Positions 25,701-33,356 of a DNA stretch of 64,000 bases are shown piece after piece; position 1 is the first letter of the stretch; every line of letters begins with the position of its first letter. This stretch comes from CAVAWX01 sp963614215 (GTDB lineage: Bacteria; Actinomycetota; Coriobacteriia; Coriobacteriales; QAMH01). The stretch spans positions 42,386 to 106,385 of the forward strand of contig CAVECB010000002.1 of assembly GCA_963614215.1 (NCBI GenBank), written 5' to 3'. The notes under the pieces were generated by a model that saw only the letters and a list, made by a program, of their open reading frames with translations, ran no database searches and had not been told where the DNA came from. Both the position numbers and the translations under genes were made by a program.

Positions 25701-26822
25701 CATCCAGGGGGCGTCCATGTCGCGGTAGATGCGCTCTAGCATGCGCGGGAAGCTCTTGGCGATGTCGCCCTCGTTCCACTCGTAGCGCCAAGACAGCATC
25801 GCGCCACGGGCGTCGACGAGCACCATCTTCAACGTCGTGGAACCGGCGTCTATGCCAAGGAAGACGTCCGAGCCGTCGGCAACGTCGACGGGGTTTTCGA
25901 CGGGGATGCGGCAAGCTAAGTGGCGCGCGCAAAACTTTTCGTACTCGTCTTTGCCGGTGAAGAGGGCGGGCAGGCGCCCGATGCCGTCTGCCTGCGAGAA
26001 GTCCGCTGTGCGTATGGCCGCCTCCAGCTCGGAAAGAAGCATGGGAGCCGAGCGCCTGTCGGATGCAGCGGCACCGTGCGCGACGAACAAATGCGCGCCG
26101 TCCGGCACAATCGCATGCGCCGCATCGATGCCGGAAACCCTGCAAAACGCGTCGCGCAAGGCGGGGATGTGTTGGAAAGGGCCGCCCAGCAAGACGACCG
26201 TGCCCTCGAGGGGGCGCCCCGCGCAAAGCCCCGCGACCGCCTGCGTGCACACGGCTTCGAGCACGCTGGCCGCGACGTCTTCCTTGCGCGCGCCGGATGC
26301 AAGCAGCGGGCGCACATCCGAGCGCGCGAACACGGCGCAGCGCGAGGCGATCGGATAGGTAGTGTTCGCGCCCATGGCCAGCCTATGCATGTCGCAGGAG
26401 CGTTCGCCCATCAGCGAGGCCATCAGGTCGATGAAGCCGCCGGTCCCGCCCGCGCACACCGCATTCATGCGCTGTTCAGGCACACCACTCAAGTAGAGGA
26501 GTTTGGTGTCCTCGCCGCCCATCTCCAGCACGGCGTCGGCGCCGGGACAGCGCGTCTCGACCGCCCGCTTCAATGCGACGACCTCTTGGACGAAACAGAC
26601 GGGCAAAAGCTCGGCCACGCGCATGCCGGCGCTGCCCGTGACACAGGCCTCGACCTCGCGGTCCCCAAAGCGCCACACGCAGTCGTGGATGACCTCGGCA
26701 AGTGCTTCTTTTATCTTCGAGCGGTGCCGTGCATAGCTCTCGCAGACCACCTCGCCGCTCGATGCGACCAGCGCGAGCTTGATGGTCTTGGACCCTATGT
26801 CGATCCCGAGCCTGTCTGGCAT
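22728..26822 (-). CDS. Two-domain BadF/HgdC-type ATPase fused to 2-hydroxyacyl-CoA dehydratase-like domains
   Basis: A 1,364-residue protein. It contains two ASKHA ATPase domains of the BadF/BadG/BcrA family (LGIDIGSKTIKLALV at the N-terminus; LGIDAGSTTLKMVLV near residue 330). The second has the cluster-binding stretch NEACSSGCGSLFDA. A DUF2229-like linker with C-x2-C-x3-C follows, then segments resembling the HgdB dehydratase subunit (VGIPKALALYESYPFW; AGHPYHADPGINHG). Family members hydrolyse ATP to push low-potential electrons into dehydratases or reductases; the substrate of this long single-chain class is not established. The ATG at 26822 has AGGAG upstream and overlaps the preceding small zinc-ribbon gene by 28 bp. 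Confidence 0.85.
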   Translation of the reverse strand: MPDRLGIDIGSKTIKLALVASSGEVVCESYARHRSKIKEALAEVIHDCVWRFGDREVEACVTGSAGMRVAELLPVCFVQEVVALKRAVETRCPGADAVLEMGGEDTKLLYLSGVPEQRMNAVCAGGTGGFIDLMASLMGERSCDMHRLAMGANTTYPIASRCAVFARSDVRPLLASGARKEDVAASVLEAVCTQAVAGLCAGRPLEGTVVLLGGPFQHIPALRDAFCRVSGIDAAHAIVPDGAHLFVAHGAAASDRRSAPMLLSELEAAIRTADFSQADGIGRLPALFTGKDEYEKFCARHLACRIPVENPVDVADGSDVFLGIDAGSTTLKMVLVDARGAMLSWRYEWNEGDIAKSFPRMLERIYRDMDAPWMPRKVVRRACIVGYGEDFCRAAFGVDDGEVETVAHLRAALELDPGLDFLMDIGGQDIKCFYVRDGQIDDIVLNEACSSGCGSLFDAIARSMRCTKEAFSSEALFAAHPVDLGCRCTTFMESRVKHAQKEGVSRADMAAGVVWACARNALFKVVRRPGFPNAGTRVMVQGGAFANDALLRAFELECGVEVARPDRPELMGAWGAALLARDAHVAAREADPDGAGQARSGLLGPQELAALRIVRRSQRCEACANRCKLMVSRFSLPAADGYGRGKERIFVTGNRCEKGARVSGASSFGQALSAAGQARQVPPDMVKVKNALIACCDAKGREDAGGRGAAARGAAGAGEGDTTARDAGGACAASERRPVVGIPKALALYESYPFWAAFFEALGVSLVAGASTDEGLYRRHMGAIAVEGACYPSKLLFTHAAELVRRGAELLFVPDMGSAFARAALLGDAVPDALVECPLVEHAGTMLGRNMDADVFSGVKLAAPVLSGMRTWDEAAEPLRTSLAGAGLVVGADELQAAYLRGQAAYRAFFDELASRSTDILARAEAGEFPVAVLAGHPYHADPGINHGIDELLGQMGYAVVLADVLDPHTVRTAHSDAQLVVLRSFGCGIDAMRADELHEELRAAGRPFAEIKLDQISDLAAVRIRLRSLAYAARARREKPQAPAGEEVDATDVAGTSGTSDACPPLPVPSSAGAFAAALAGPALRPCGALSAPQDAPATEILLVPGVFGGLSKEVACLMERRGFTVKLLPELDEADMAAGLALVDNDACSVAVALVGHYARALAAWAGAARPPALLAPELCHDCRQAVLPELLLRALARAGHPHVRLVGFSTAELRGLCPPPAVSPAPCASPAGPARPAIGIAGNAPVLMNALFTKKVLERIEEAGCRVVMPPLCDITCEKDFLAPEMDFFEDCDVHDVICVACFGCLGAHVFARGALRRMQRLHPDIALSVLDYDAGASEVNLENRVLLVVQSAIEKAGLRP

Positions 26823-27097
26823 CCCGTGCGCTCCTCGCCGCCGTCTGCCCCTTTCGCACCGTCGGCATCCTCGTCGCCGCTTGCCCCTTTCGCGCCACCT
26901 CCGGCATCGCCGCGCGCCTTGCCTGCCGACACACCGGGCGGCGGAAACGCGACATAGCCGCATTCACGGCACGCGCCCGTCTCCGGATCGATGACGCCTC
27001 CGCATTTCAGACAGGGGATGCCCGCCGGCGGCACGTAGTAGGGGCTGTCGGGATTGTACTTCCCACAGCGTCCGCATCGTGTGCAGGGATAGCACAT
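26795..27097 (-). CDS. Small zinc-ribbon protein
   Basis: A 100-residue protein. The first half holds CTRCGRCG, CLKCGG and CRECGY, enough for one or two zinc ribbons. The second half is a Gly/Ala/Asp-rich tail with little predicted structure. The ATG at 27097 has GAGGAAG 7 nt upstream. Its 3' end overlaps the start of the 1,364-aa activase gene by 28 bp, implying coupled translation and possibly a shared function, such as delivery or protection of the cluster. No family could be named. Confidence 0.65.
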   Translation of the reverse strand: MCYPCTRCGRCGKYNPDSPYYVPPAGIPCLKCGGVIDPETGACRECGYVAFPPPGVSAGKARGDAGGGAKGASGDEDADGAKGADGGEERTGCQTGSGST

Positions 27098-27110
27098 CGT
27101 CGCCGCTTCC

Positions 27111-27569
27111 TCAGCGCACGTCCACGAGCTCGAGATGGTAGGCAAGCGTCTTTCCCGCAAAGGGGTGGTTGAAGTCGATGCGCACCTGGTCGTCGGTGCC
27201 GTCCACCACCCAGGCAGGCGCGCGCGTGCCGTCCTGCGGGTTCGTCCAATACAAAAAGTCGCCGCACTTCAGGTCGTAGCCGTCTTTCAGCATCACGCGC
27301 GGGTACCATTGCGCAAGCGCGTCTTGGTAGTCGCCGTAGCCGAACTCCGGCTCGATCTCGACATCTTTTTCCTCGCCGGCGCGCATGCCCTCAAGCGCCA
27401 TCTCCACACCGCGCGGCAGCTTCATGTCGCCTAGCATGACGGTCAAAGAGTCCTCGCCGCCGACCACGTCCACAGGCTTCTCGCCCTTCAGGCCGCCCGC
27501 GTAGCGTATGGTCACGACCTTTCCCGTGCCGGCCACCTCACGCGTGTCCCGCTTAGCTGTTGCCTGCAT
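27111..27569 (-). CDS. FKBP-type peptidyl-prolyl cis-trans isomerase (SlyD-like)
   Basis: A 152-residue protein with the FKBP/SlyD pattern. VTIRYAGGLKGEKPVDVVGG starts the fold, LPRGVEMALEGMRAGEEKDVEIEPE is the classical core, and FGYGDY leads into the insert-in-flap region. FNHPFAGKTLAYHLELVDVR closes it and is close to the NHPLAGKTL signature of SlyD. The His-rich metal-binding tail of E. coli SlyD is absent. It acts as a cytosolic prolyl isomerase and chaperone. GGAGGG lies upstream of the ATG at 27569. It sits between the molybdoenzyme cluster and the zinc-ribbon gene, and could assist either. Confidence 0.85.
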   Translation of the reverse strand: MQATAKRDTREVAGTGKVVTIRYAGGLKGEKPVDVVGGEDSLTVMLGDMKLPRGVEMALEGMRAGEEKDVEIEPEFGYGDYQDALAQWYPRVMLKDGYDLKCGDFLYWTNPQDGTRAPAWVVDGTDDQVRIDFNHPFAGKTLAYHLELVDVR

Positions 27570-27727
27570 GTCCTGTTCCCTCCTATCTGGGCTTTAGGGA
27601 AGGGAAAGCCGTGGTGAAAGCCGCATCGCAAAAGCCGTCTCGCGAAACCGCATTGCTTCACCGGCTTCAGCGGCTTCACCGACCTTATCGGCTCTCCCTC
27701 CCCCGTTGCTTTCGGGCCGGCCCGCCA

Positions 27728-28222
27728 CTAGATGACGGTGCCCTCGTTTTCGTCTATCTCGCCCACCTTGGTATCGTGGCGGTGCACGGCGTATGTCGCC
27801 TTGCCCGTGCCCTCAACTTCGATATGGGCAGCCTTGTGCTTCTTCTCGCCTTTCGAGACGAACTCCGGGCGCGTGCCCAGCGGGTCGTACTCGGGCACCA
27901 CCAAAAACTGCTTGGGCTTGTCGGCGAGCTTTTTCGCCAACTCCTCAATGGGCCCGTAGGTGATGATGTTGGAAAGGCAATGGTGCACGCACATGGGCTC
28001 GCGACCCTTTTCCACGCGGTCCGCGCACAGATCGCACAGGTCGGTCACGATGGGCCAGTTGTTGAAGTTGTAGTGCTTGTCGTCCATCTTCCACGGCCCG
28101 TCGGCAAAGACCTTGATGCCGGTCTTGCCCACCGGATAGTCGTGCTCTTCTTGGCAGGTCACCTGGCACGAGCCGCAGTTCGTGCAGAACTCGTAGTCGA
28201 TCAGAAGTCCGTATGTGCTCAT
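27728..28222 (-). CDS. 4Fe-4S electron-transfer subunit of a molybdoenzyme
   Basis: A 164-residue DmsB/HycB-like protein. Eight cysteines form two ferredoxin-type sites: FCTNCGSCQVTC near the N-terminus, and CDLC with MCVHHC in the middle. DmsB proteins usually bind four clusters, so this is the reduced two-cluster type. The rest, including the DYPVGKTGI loop and a charged C-terminal third, has no more cysteines. There is no signal peptide. The ATG at 28222 is separated by 2 nt from the stop of the preceding Mo enzyme, so it is almost certainly its partner. It would pass electrons from a cytosolic donor to the bis-MGD site. Confidence 0.85.
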   Translation of the reverse strand: MSTYGLLIDYEFCTNCGSCQVTCQEEHDYPVGKTGIKVFADGPWKMDDKHYNFNNWPIVTDLCDLCADRVEKGREPMCVHHCLSNIITYGPIEELAKKLADKPKQFLVVPEYDPLGTRPEFVSKGEKKHKAAHIEVEGTGKATYAVHRHDTKVGEIDENEGTVI

Positions 28223-28224
28223 GT

Positions 28225-30600
28225 CTACACCAGCTCTCCGAATTTGTCCCAAATCTCTTGCATGTCCGTGTCGTAGCTCTCGGCGATGGGCTCAATCTTG
28301 CACACGAGGCACTTGTTCGGCGCGCCGAAGCCGAGCTTGCCGAAGTGGAAGTTCGGCAGCAGGTTGTTGATGTTGGACCGGAAGTTGCCGTAGAGGTTGG
28401 GCTCGTTGCCGTCTTCTTCGGGGAACCACCACGCGTGCTGCGAGTGCACGGTCTTCTCGTCCACGATCTCGCTTACGCGCGCCTTTTGCACGCACTCGCC
28501 GAAGGGACTGGTCAGACGCACCCACTGGCCGTCGGCGATGCCATATTTTTGCGCCGTGGCCGGGTTGATCTCGGTGATGGGGTCGGGGTTCAGCTCGCGC
28601 AGGCGGGCAATTTGGCGGTGCTCCGAGTGGAAAAATGCCGTCGTGCGCGCGCCGGTCGTCAGGATGAGGGGGTATTCCTTCATCAGCTCCGGGTCGGCAG
28701 GCCCAAACTCCGGCTCCTCGTAGTAGGGCAGCGGGTCTTCACCGAACTGGTTGAAGGCGGTCGACCACAGCTCGATGCGGCCCGTCGGGGTCTCGAAGCC
28801 GGGGTTGCCGTCCTGGCGCATCTCTCCGCGCTCGTACTTGTAGTAGTCCACGGGGATCTGGCACACGACGTTTTCGGCCACCTTGTCGAAGTACTCGCCG
28901 TTTTGGCGCTCGCCCAGGCGCAGCGCCTCCATGAACTCCTTGGCGCTGCGGAACTTGAACTCGTTGTCCCACAGCTCGGGGCGCAGTTTCCTGCCCAGCT
29001 CGTAGCACAGCTCATAGTCGGTCTTGCAGTCGCCCACCTCGATGGCTTCGTGCATGAAGCCCGCCGTGACGGTGCAGGGCGCATAGTGGGTGAAAACGGT
29101 TCCATCGCGCTCGGCCACGGTCTTCAGCGGCAAGAAGATGTCGCAAGAGGCCTCGATGGAGGGGTTCATGAAGGTGTCGAAGCCGATGCAGAATTCCAGC
29201 GACTTCACGATGGCGTCATGCCAGCGCTTGGGCTCCATGGACGTGCAACTCATCAGGTTGTTGCCCGCATAAAAGCCCATCTTCACCGGATAGGGCTCTT
29301 CGGTCTCCAGCGCCTTGAGCATGAGGTCGGCGTGCGCGTTCAAGATAATCATGCAGTAGGCCGGGTATTCCGCCAGGCCGATCATCTTAGCCTGCAGATC
29401 GTCGCCCACGCCCTTCTCGAAGCCAAAGCCCGACTCGTTGTGGCCGGCGCCCGTACCCGGCAGTATCTGGCCGCCCGGCACGTCGAGGTTGCCCGTGATG
29501 GCCATGAGGTCGACCGTCACCTGGCCTTGCTGCATGCCGTTGGTCTTCTGGTCGGCGGCCAGGCCCCACTGTATGGCGCCCGGCTTGGCGGTGGCGTACA
29601 TGCGCGCGGCACGGTAGATGTCCTCGACGGGCACGCCGCAAATCTCGGCGGCCTTCTCCGCTGGCATGTCCTTCACCCGCTCGGCCAGCTCGTCAAAGCC
29701 GTAGCACCAGTACTCGACGAAGTCGTGATCGTAGAGGTCTTCGGAGATGATGATGTTGAGCATGGCCATGCCGAGCGCCGTGTCGGTGCCGGCACGCAGC
29801 TGCAGGTGGATGTCGGCGCGCGCGGCCAGCCAAGTCACGCGCGGGTCGATGACGATCAGGCGCGTGCCGCGGCGCATCGCATCCACGACCGCATGCCCGA
29901 AAAAGCCGTCCGGATTGGACTCGAGCGGCGCCTTGCCCCAGACCACGAGCACCTCGGTCTGGTCGTAGCGCTCGTCGTCCCAGCGCCCGGGCAGCGCGCC
30001 GGCGTAGTCCCACTCGGGATAGGTCGTGCCACCGATATAGGCGATGGCGGCCAGACGCGGCGTATAGCAGGCGTAGCCGGACTGCGAGTAGCAGAAGTTC
30101 GGGGTGCCGAAGCACATGGTGCCGTACGGGGCGAAGGTGCCGCCCTCACGCCCAGTGCCGGCAAAGACCACGATGGACTCGCGCCCGTATTTGCCGGTGA
30201 TGCGGTCGTACTCGCTTTTGATGATGTCGAAGGCCTCGTCCCAGGAAATCTGCTCCCAGGCATCGGCGTCGCCCCTCTTCTTTGGGTCGCGCTTCATCGG
30301 GTGCAGCAGGCGCGCCGGATTGTAGATGTAGTCTTTGAGCGCGATGCACCTCGGGCACAGGCGGCCTTGGGTCACCGGGTTGTTCTCGTCGCCCTCGACG
30401 CGGACGAGCTTGCCGTCGCCGTCCACGTACAGCTTCAGCCCGCAGCCCACCGGATGGCATCCCGGCGGCGACCAGGGGCTCGTGCGCGTGACGGTCAGGC
30501 CGTCTTCCTCGTAGCGCCACGGCTTGCCGATGTCGTTGTTATCCGACAAGGTGTCGAGTTTCACGACCTCGGCTCTCTTGTAGAACGGATCTTCACTCAT
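28225..30600 (-). CDS. Molybdopterin-dependent oxidoreductase, DMSO reductase family (Mo1)
   Basis: A 791-residue cytoplasmic enzyme with no twin-arginine signal. The N-terminal cluster site has Cys48 and Cys53 (CHPVGC) and Cys82/Cys85 (LCPRC); the family's usual first cysteine is absent, and CHPVGC has one residue more than the CxxxC of the two paralogs here. CYTPR places the probable Mo-ligating cysteine at 178. DPRVTW, IQWGL and the dinucleotide-binding C-terminal domain follow. Its relatives include acetylene hydratase, pyrogallol transhydroxylase and the Mo-dependent catechol dehydroxylases of gut Eggerthellaceae. The substrate is unknown. It is the most diverged of the three copies and is paired with the downstream 4Fe-4S protein. 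Confidence 0.88.
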   Translation of the reverse strand: MSEDPFYKRAEVVKLDTLSDNNDIGKPWRYEEDGLTVTRTSPWSPPGCHPVGCGLKLYVDGDGKLVRVEGDENNPVTQGRLCPRCIALKDYIYNPARLLHPMKRDPKKRGDADAWEQISWDEAFDIIKSEYDRITGKYGRESIVVFAGTGREGGTFAPYGTMCFGTPNFCYSQSGYACYTPRLAAIAYIGGTTYPEWDYAGALPGRWDDERYDQTEVLVVWGKAPLESNPDGFFGHAVVDAMRRGTRLIVIDPRVTWLAARADIHLQLRAGTDTALGMAMLNIIISEDLYDHDFVEYWCYGFDELAERVKDMPAEKAAEICGVPVEDIYRAARMYATAKPGAIQWGLAADQKTNGMQQGQVTVDLMAITGNLDVPGGQILPGTGAGHNESGFGFEKGVGDDLQAKMIGLAEYPAYCMIILNAHADLMLKALETEEPYPVKMGFYAGNNLMSCTSMEPKRWHDAIVKSLEFCIGFDTFMNPSIEASCDIFLPLKTVAERDGTVFTHYAPCTVTAGFMHEAIEVGDCKTDYELCYELGRKLRPELWDNEFKFRSAKEFMEALRLGERQNGEYFDKVAENVVCQIPVDYYKYERGEMRQDGNPGFETPTGRIELWSTAFNQFGEDPLPYYEEPEFGPADPELMKEYPLILTTGARTTAFFHSEHRQIARLRELNPDPITEINPATAQKYGIADGQWVRLTSPFGECVQKARVSEIVDEKTVHSQHAWWFPEEDGNEPNLYGNFRSNINNLLPNFHFGKLGFGAPNKCLVCKIEPIAESYDTDMQEIWDKFGELV

Positions 30601-30644
30601 AGCGTGCTCCTCTCTTTTTTAGCTCTCTCGTTTCCCTCGACAAA

Positions 30645-30701
30645 GGGGCGGCTCGCGCCCGCAAAGCGCCTTGCAAACGCACGCACGTGCGGCGCCGCCC
30701 C
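30645..30701 (-). terminator. Intercistronic hairpin between Mo2 and Mo1
   Basis: Perfect 8-bp arms GGGGCGGC and GCCGCCCC enclose about 41 nt and are followed by TTTGT on the minus strand. It lies in the 115-bp gap between the two Mo genes and could attenuate transcription or protect the upstream message. Confidence 0.4.
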
Positions 30702-30715
30702 GTATGTCCTTAGCC

Positions 30716-33283
30716 TCAGGCGCCCACGGGCTGGCCGGTCTTTAAGTCGCGGCGCTGGCCCGTCGCAGGGTCGGTCAACCAGTTCGTGAGCGGGTCGTAG
30801 GTCTGTCCGGCATCAAGCGCCTCGTGGTAGGCCTCTATCTCGTCGGCGCGCGGCGAGGGCACCTTCGTGTACCAGGGGAAGTTGCCCGTCTCGGCGATCT
30901 GCTCGTAGGGCATCTTGTCGCCGTCTTTCACGGGATAGATCTTGCAGATCATCGACTTGATGGGAGAGCCCACGCCGCCTTGCCCGGTGACGAAGGCCTT
31001 CGTGCAGTTGTTGGGGTTGGACTCGAAGGTGCCGAACAGATACGGCGCAGCAGGCTCGGTCTCGGGGAACCACCACCCGTGCTCGGCATGCACCGTGTTT
31101 TCGTTCACCTGCTTGGTGACCTTGGCCACCTGCTTGAAGCGTCCGTGGTCGTTTTCAATCCAAATCCACTGGCCGTCCTCGATGCCGTATTTCTCGGCCG
31201 TCTTGGGGTTGACCATGCACAAAGGCTGCGGGTGCAGCTCGCGCATCGTGGGGAGCTGTCTGTGCTCGGAATGGAAGAACTCGAAGCTGCGCCCGCCGCA
31301 GGTCAAGATGAGGGGGTATTCCTCCATCAGCTCCGGCGTCGAGATGGGCCCTTCGGGCGGCTCGGTGTGAAACGGCGTGGTGGAAAGGCCCCAGTGGGTG
31401 TAGAGCATCGGGGCCAGCTCCAGACGCCCAGACGGCGTGCCGTAGCCGATCGAGCCGTCGGGTCTGAACATGCCCTTGGCTGCTTTGTTGTAGGTGCCGT
31501 TGAACTCGTCGTAGGAATGTCCCAGCATCGACGGGTCTTTCACCAGCTCCTCCCAGTCGGCGGTAAACAGCGTCTTGCCGGAGTTTTTCGCGCCGCCTTG
31601 GTCGGTTGCCTCGGTCGTGGCCGAAAACGAGCCGGTGCCGTCGTGCAGGTACCAGTTCAGCCAATCGATGTCGGTCTCCCACTGGTCGAAGACCTCGGGG
31701 TTTAGCCGCTTGCCCAGATCGAGGATGATCTGCTCATCGGATTTGGCCTCGTAGAAGTCGGAGACCTTGATCATCGCGCGGCACGGGCTCCACCAGGTGC
31801 GCGCCGAGTTGCGCTCGGCCGACATGGCCACCGGCAAGATAATGTCGGCTAGGGCCACCGAGGTCGGGGTGATGTAGGGGTCGGCGTTCACGATGAAGGG
31901 AATCTTCTTCATGGCGGCCATGACGCGCGGCGAGTCCTGGCTCGGGCACGACAGGGTATTCGACGACTGGATCCACATCATCTTGATGGGATAGGGGAAC
32001 TCGTCTTCGATGGCCTGGAGCAAGCCGTCGGAAGATGCATGCGCCACGAAGTCGCCGCCTTCTATGGATAAGGCGAAGTTGTTGTTGAGCTTTTTCAGGC
32101 GCCACTCTTCGGGCGTGAGGTTTTCGCCGGAGGCATACCCCGCATTGATCTCGAAAGCGTTGTGCACCAAGATGTTGCCGCCCGGCACATCTACGTTGCC
32201 GCATATGGCCATGAGGTCGCAGCCGGCCAGGCACAGCGCCATGGCGGAAAGCTGCTGGTCGAAGGCCAAGCCCCACTGGATGGCGCCCGGCTTGGCAGAC
32301 GCGTACAGGCGCGCCGACCCGCGTATGTCCTCGGCAGACAGCCCGCAGATCTTCGAGGCCCATTCGGGCGTCGTCTCCTTCACCGATTCGGCCAACTCGT
32401 CGAAACCGGCGCACCAGTAGTCGATGTACTCCTGGTCGTAGAGGCCCTCGGAGATGATTACGTTCAACCACGCGCAGGCCAGCGCCGCATCCGTGCCCGG
32501 GCGTATCTGCAGCCAGTAGTCGGCACGCGCGCCCCACCAGGTGAGCCGCGGGTCGATGGAGATGATCTTCGTCCCCATCTGCACGCACTGCACGAGCCAG
32601 TGCCCGATGTAGCCGTCGGCATTAGAAGCGAGCGGCTCGTTACCCCACACCACCAGCACCTCGGGCGGCACCCACTCCTCGTTGTTGTAGCGGTCTGGGT
32701 GCGTCTCAGAAGCGTCCACGATGGGAAAGTCGCCAAAGGGCGCAATCGAGCCGCAAATGCGCGGCATGTAGCAGGCAAAGCCAGTAAAGCCGAAGGTCGA
32801 GATGTTGGGCGTCTTCAGCGCGGCCTGCCCGAAGAAGGGTACCTGCCAGTTGATGTTGCGCCCGGTGCCGTGCACGCAGATAATCGCGTTGCCGCCATCG
32901 GTTTCCCAGATGTCCTTGACCCGCTTCTCAATCTCGTCGTAGGCCTCGTCCCAGGTGATGCGCTCCCACTTGTTCTCGCCACGCTCGCCTACGCGCCGCA
33001 TGGGGTACTTCAGGCGATCGGGGTGGTTGATGGACTCGACGAGCGTCAGGCACTTGATGCACAGCTTGCCGTTCGTGCACGGGTCGAGCGGGTCTCCCTC
33101 CACCCGCACGACCTTGCCCGTCTCGTCGTCGACGTAGATGAGGATGCCGCAGGAGGTGTGGCAGCCCGGGGGCGAGTAGTGGTAGGTGCGCGTGACGGTG
33201 CACCCATCTTCCTTCCACTGCCACTCCCCCTCGTGGTAGGCCTTGCGGTCCACCCCGTCGAGGAATTCTTGGTAGTCAGCCAT
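30716..33283 (-). CDS. Molybdopterin-dependent oxidoreductase, DMSO reductase family (Mo2)
   Basis: An 855-residue cytoplasmic enzyme without signal peptide. Cluster ligands are Cys41, Cys45, Cys75 and Cys78 (CHTSC and LCIKC). The Mo ligand is probably Cys171 in FACYMPR. Other landmarks are HGTGRNINWQVPF, VVWGNEPLASNADG, DPRLTWWGARADYW, and the C-terminal MGD-binding domain. It starts MADYQEFLDG, the same as Mo3, and is clearly its closest relative here. The two share the opening and most motifs but diverge in the substrate half, which suggests duplication followed by change of substrate. It lies 73 bp after an MFS gene, which probably supplies its substrate. Confidence 0.9.
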   Translation of the reverse strand: MADYQEFLDGVDRKAYHEGEWQWKEDGCTVTRTYHYSPPGCHTSCGILIYVDDETGKVVRVEGDPLDPCTNGKLCIKCLTLVESINHPDRLKYPMRRVGERGENKWERITWDEAYDEIEKRVKDIWETDGGNAIICVHGTGRNINWQVPFFGQAALKTPNISTFGFTGFACYMPRICGSIAPFGDFPIVDASETHPDRYNNEEWVPPEVLVVWGNEPLASNADGYIGHWLVQCVQMGTKIISIDPRLTWWGARADYWLQIRPGTDAALACAWLNVIISEGLYDQEYIDYWCAGFDELAESVKETTPEWASKICGLSAEDIRGSARLYASAKPGAIQWGLAFDQQLSAMALCLAGCDLMAICGNVDVPGGNILVHNAFEINAGYASGENLTPEEWRLKKLNNNFALSIEGGDFVAHASSDGLLQAIEDEFPYPIKMMWIQSSNTLSCPSQDSPRVMAAMKKIPFIVNADPYITPTSVALADIILPVAMSAERNSARTWWSPCRAMIKVSDFYEAKSDEQIILDLGKRLNPEVFDQWETDIDWLNWYLHDGTGSFSATTEATDQGGAKNSGKTLFTADWEELVKDPSMLGHSYDEFNGTYNKAAKGMFRPDGSIGYGTPSGRLELAPMLYTHWGLSTTPFHTEPPEGPISTPELMEEYPLILTCGGRSFEFFHSEHRQLPTMRELHPQPLCMVNPKTAEKYGIEDGQWIWIENDHGRFKQVAKVTKQVNENTVHAEHGWWFPETEPAAPYLFGTFESNPNNCTKAFVTGQGGVGSPIKSMICKIYPVKDGDKMPYEQIAETGNFPWYTKVPSPRADEIEAYHEALDAGQTYDPLTNWLTDPATGQRRDLKTGQPVGA

Positions 33284-33356
33284 TTTTTCCGTCCTTTCTC
33301 TCTCGATGAATCTCTCTATGCACTCGCGCGCGACGCGAAAAGGGTCCTCTTACGGG

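Noticed and set aside
22728..26822. Two separate activase and dehydratase genes joined by a frameshift error
   Set aside because: The frame is continuous with no internal stop, and single-chain proteins of about this length are known for the family.
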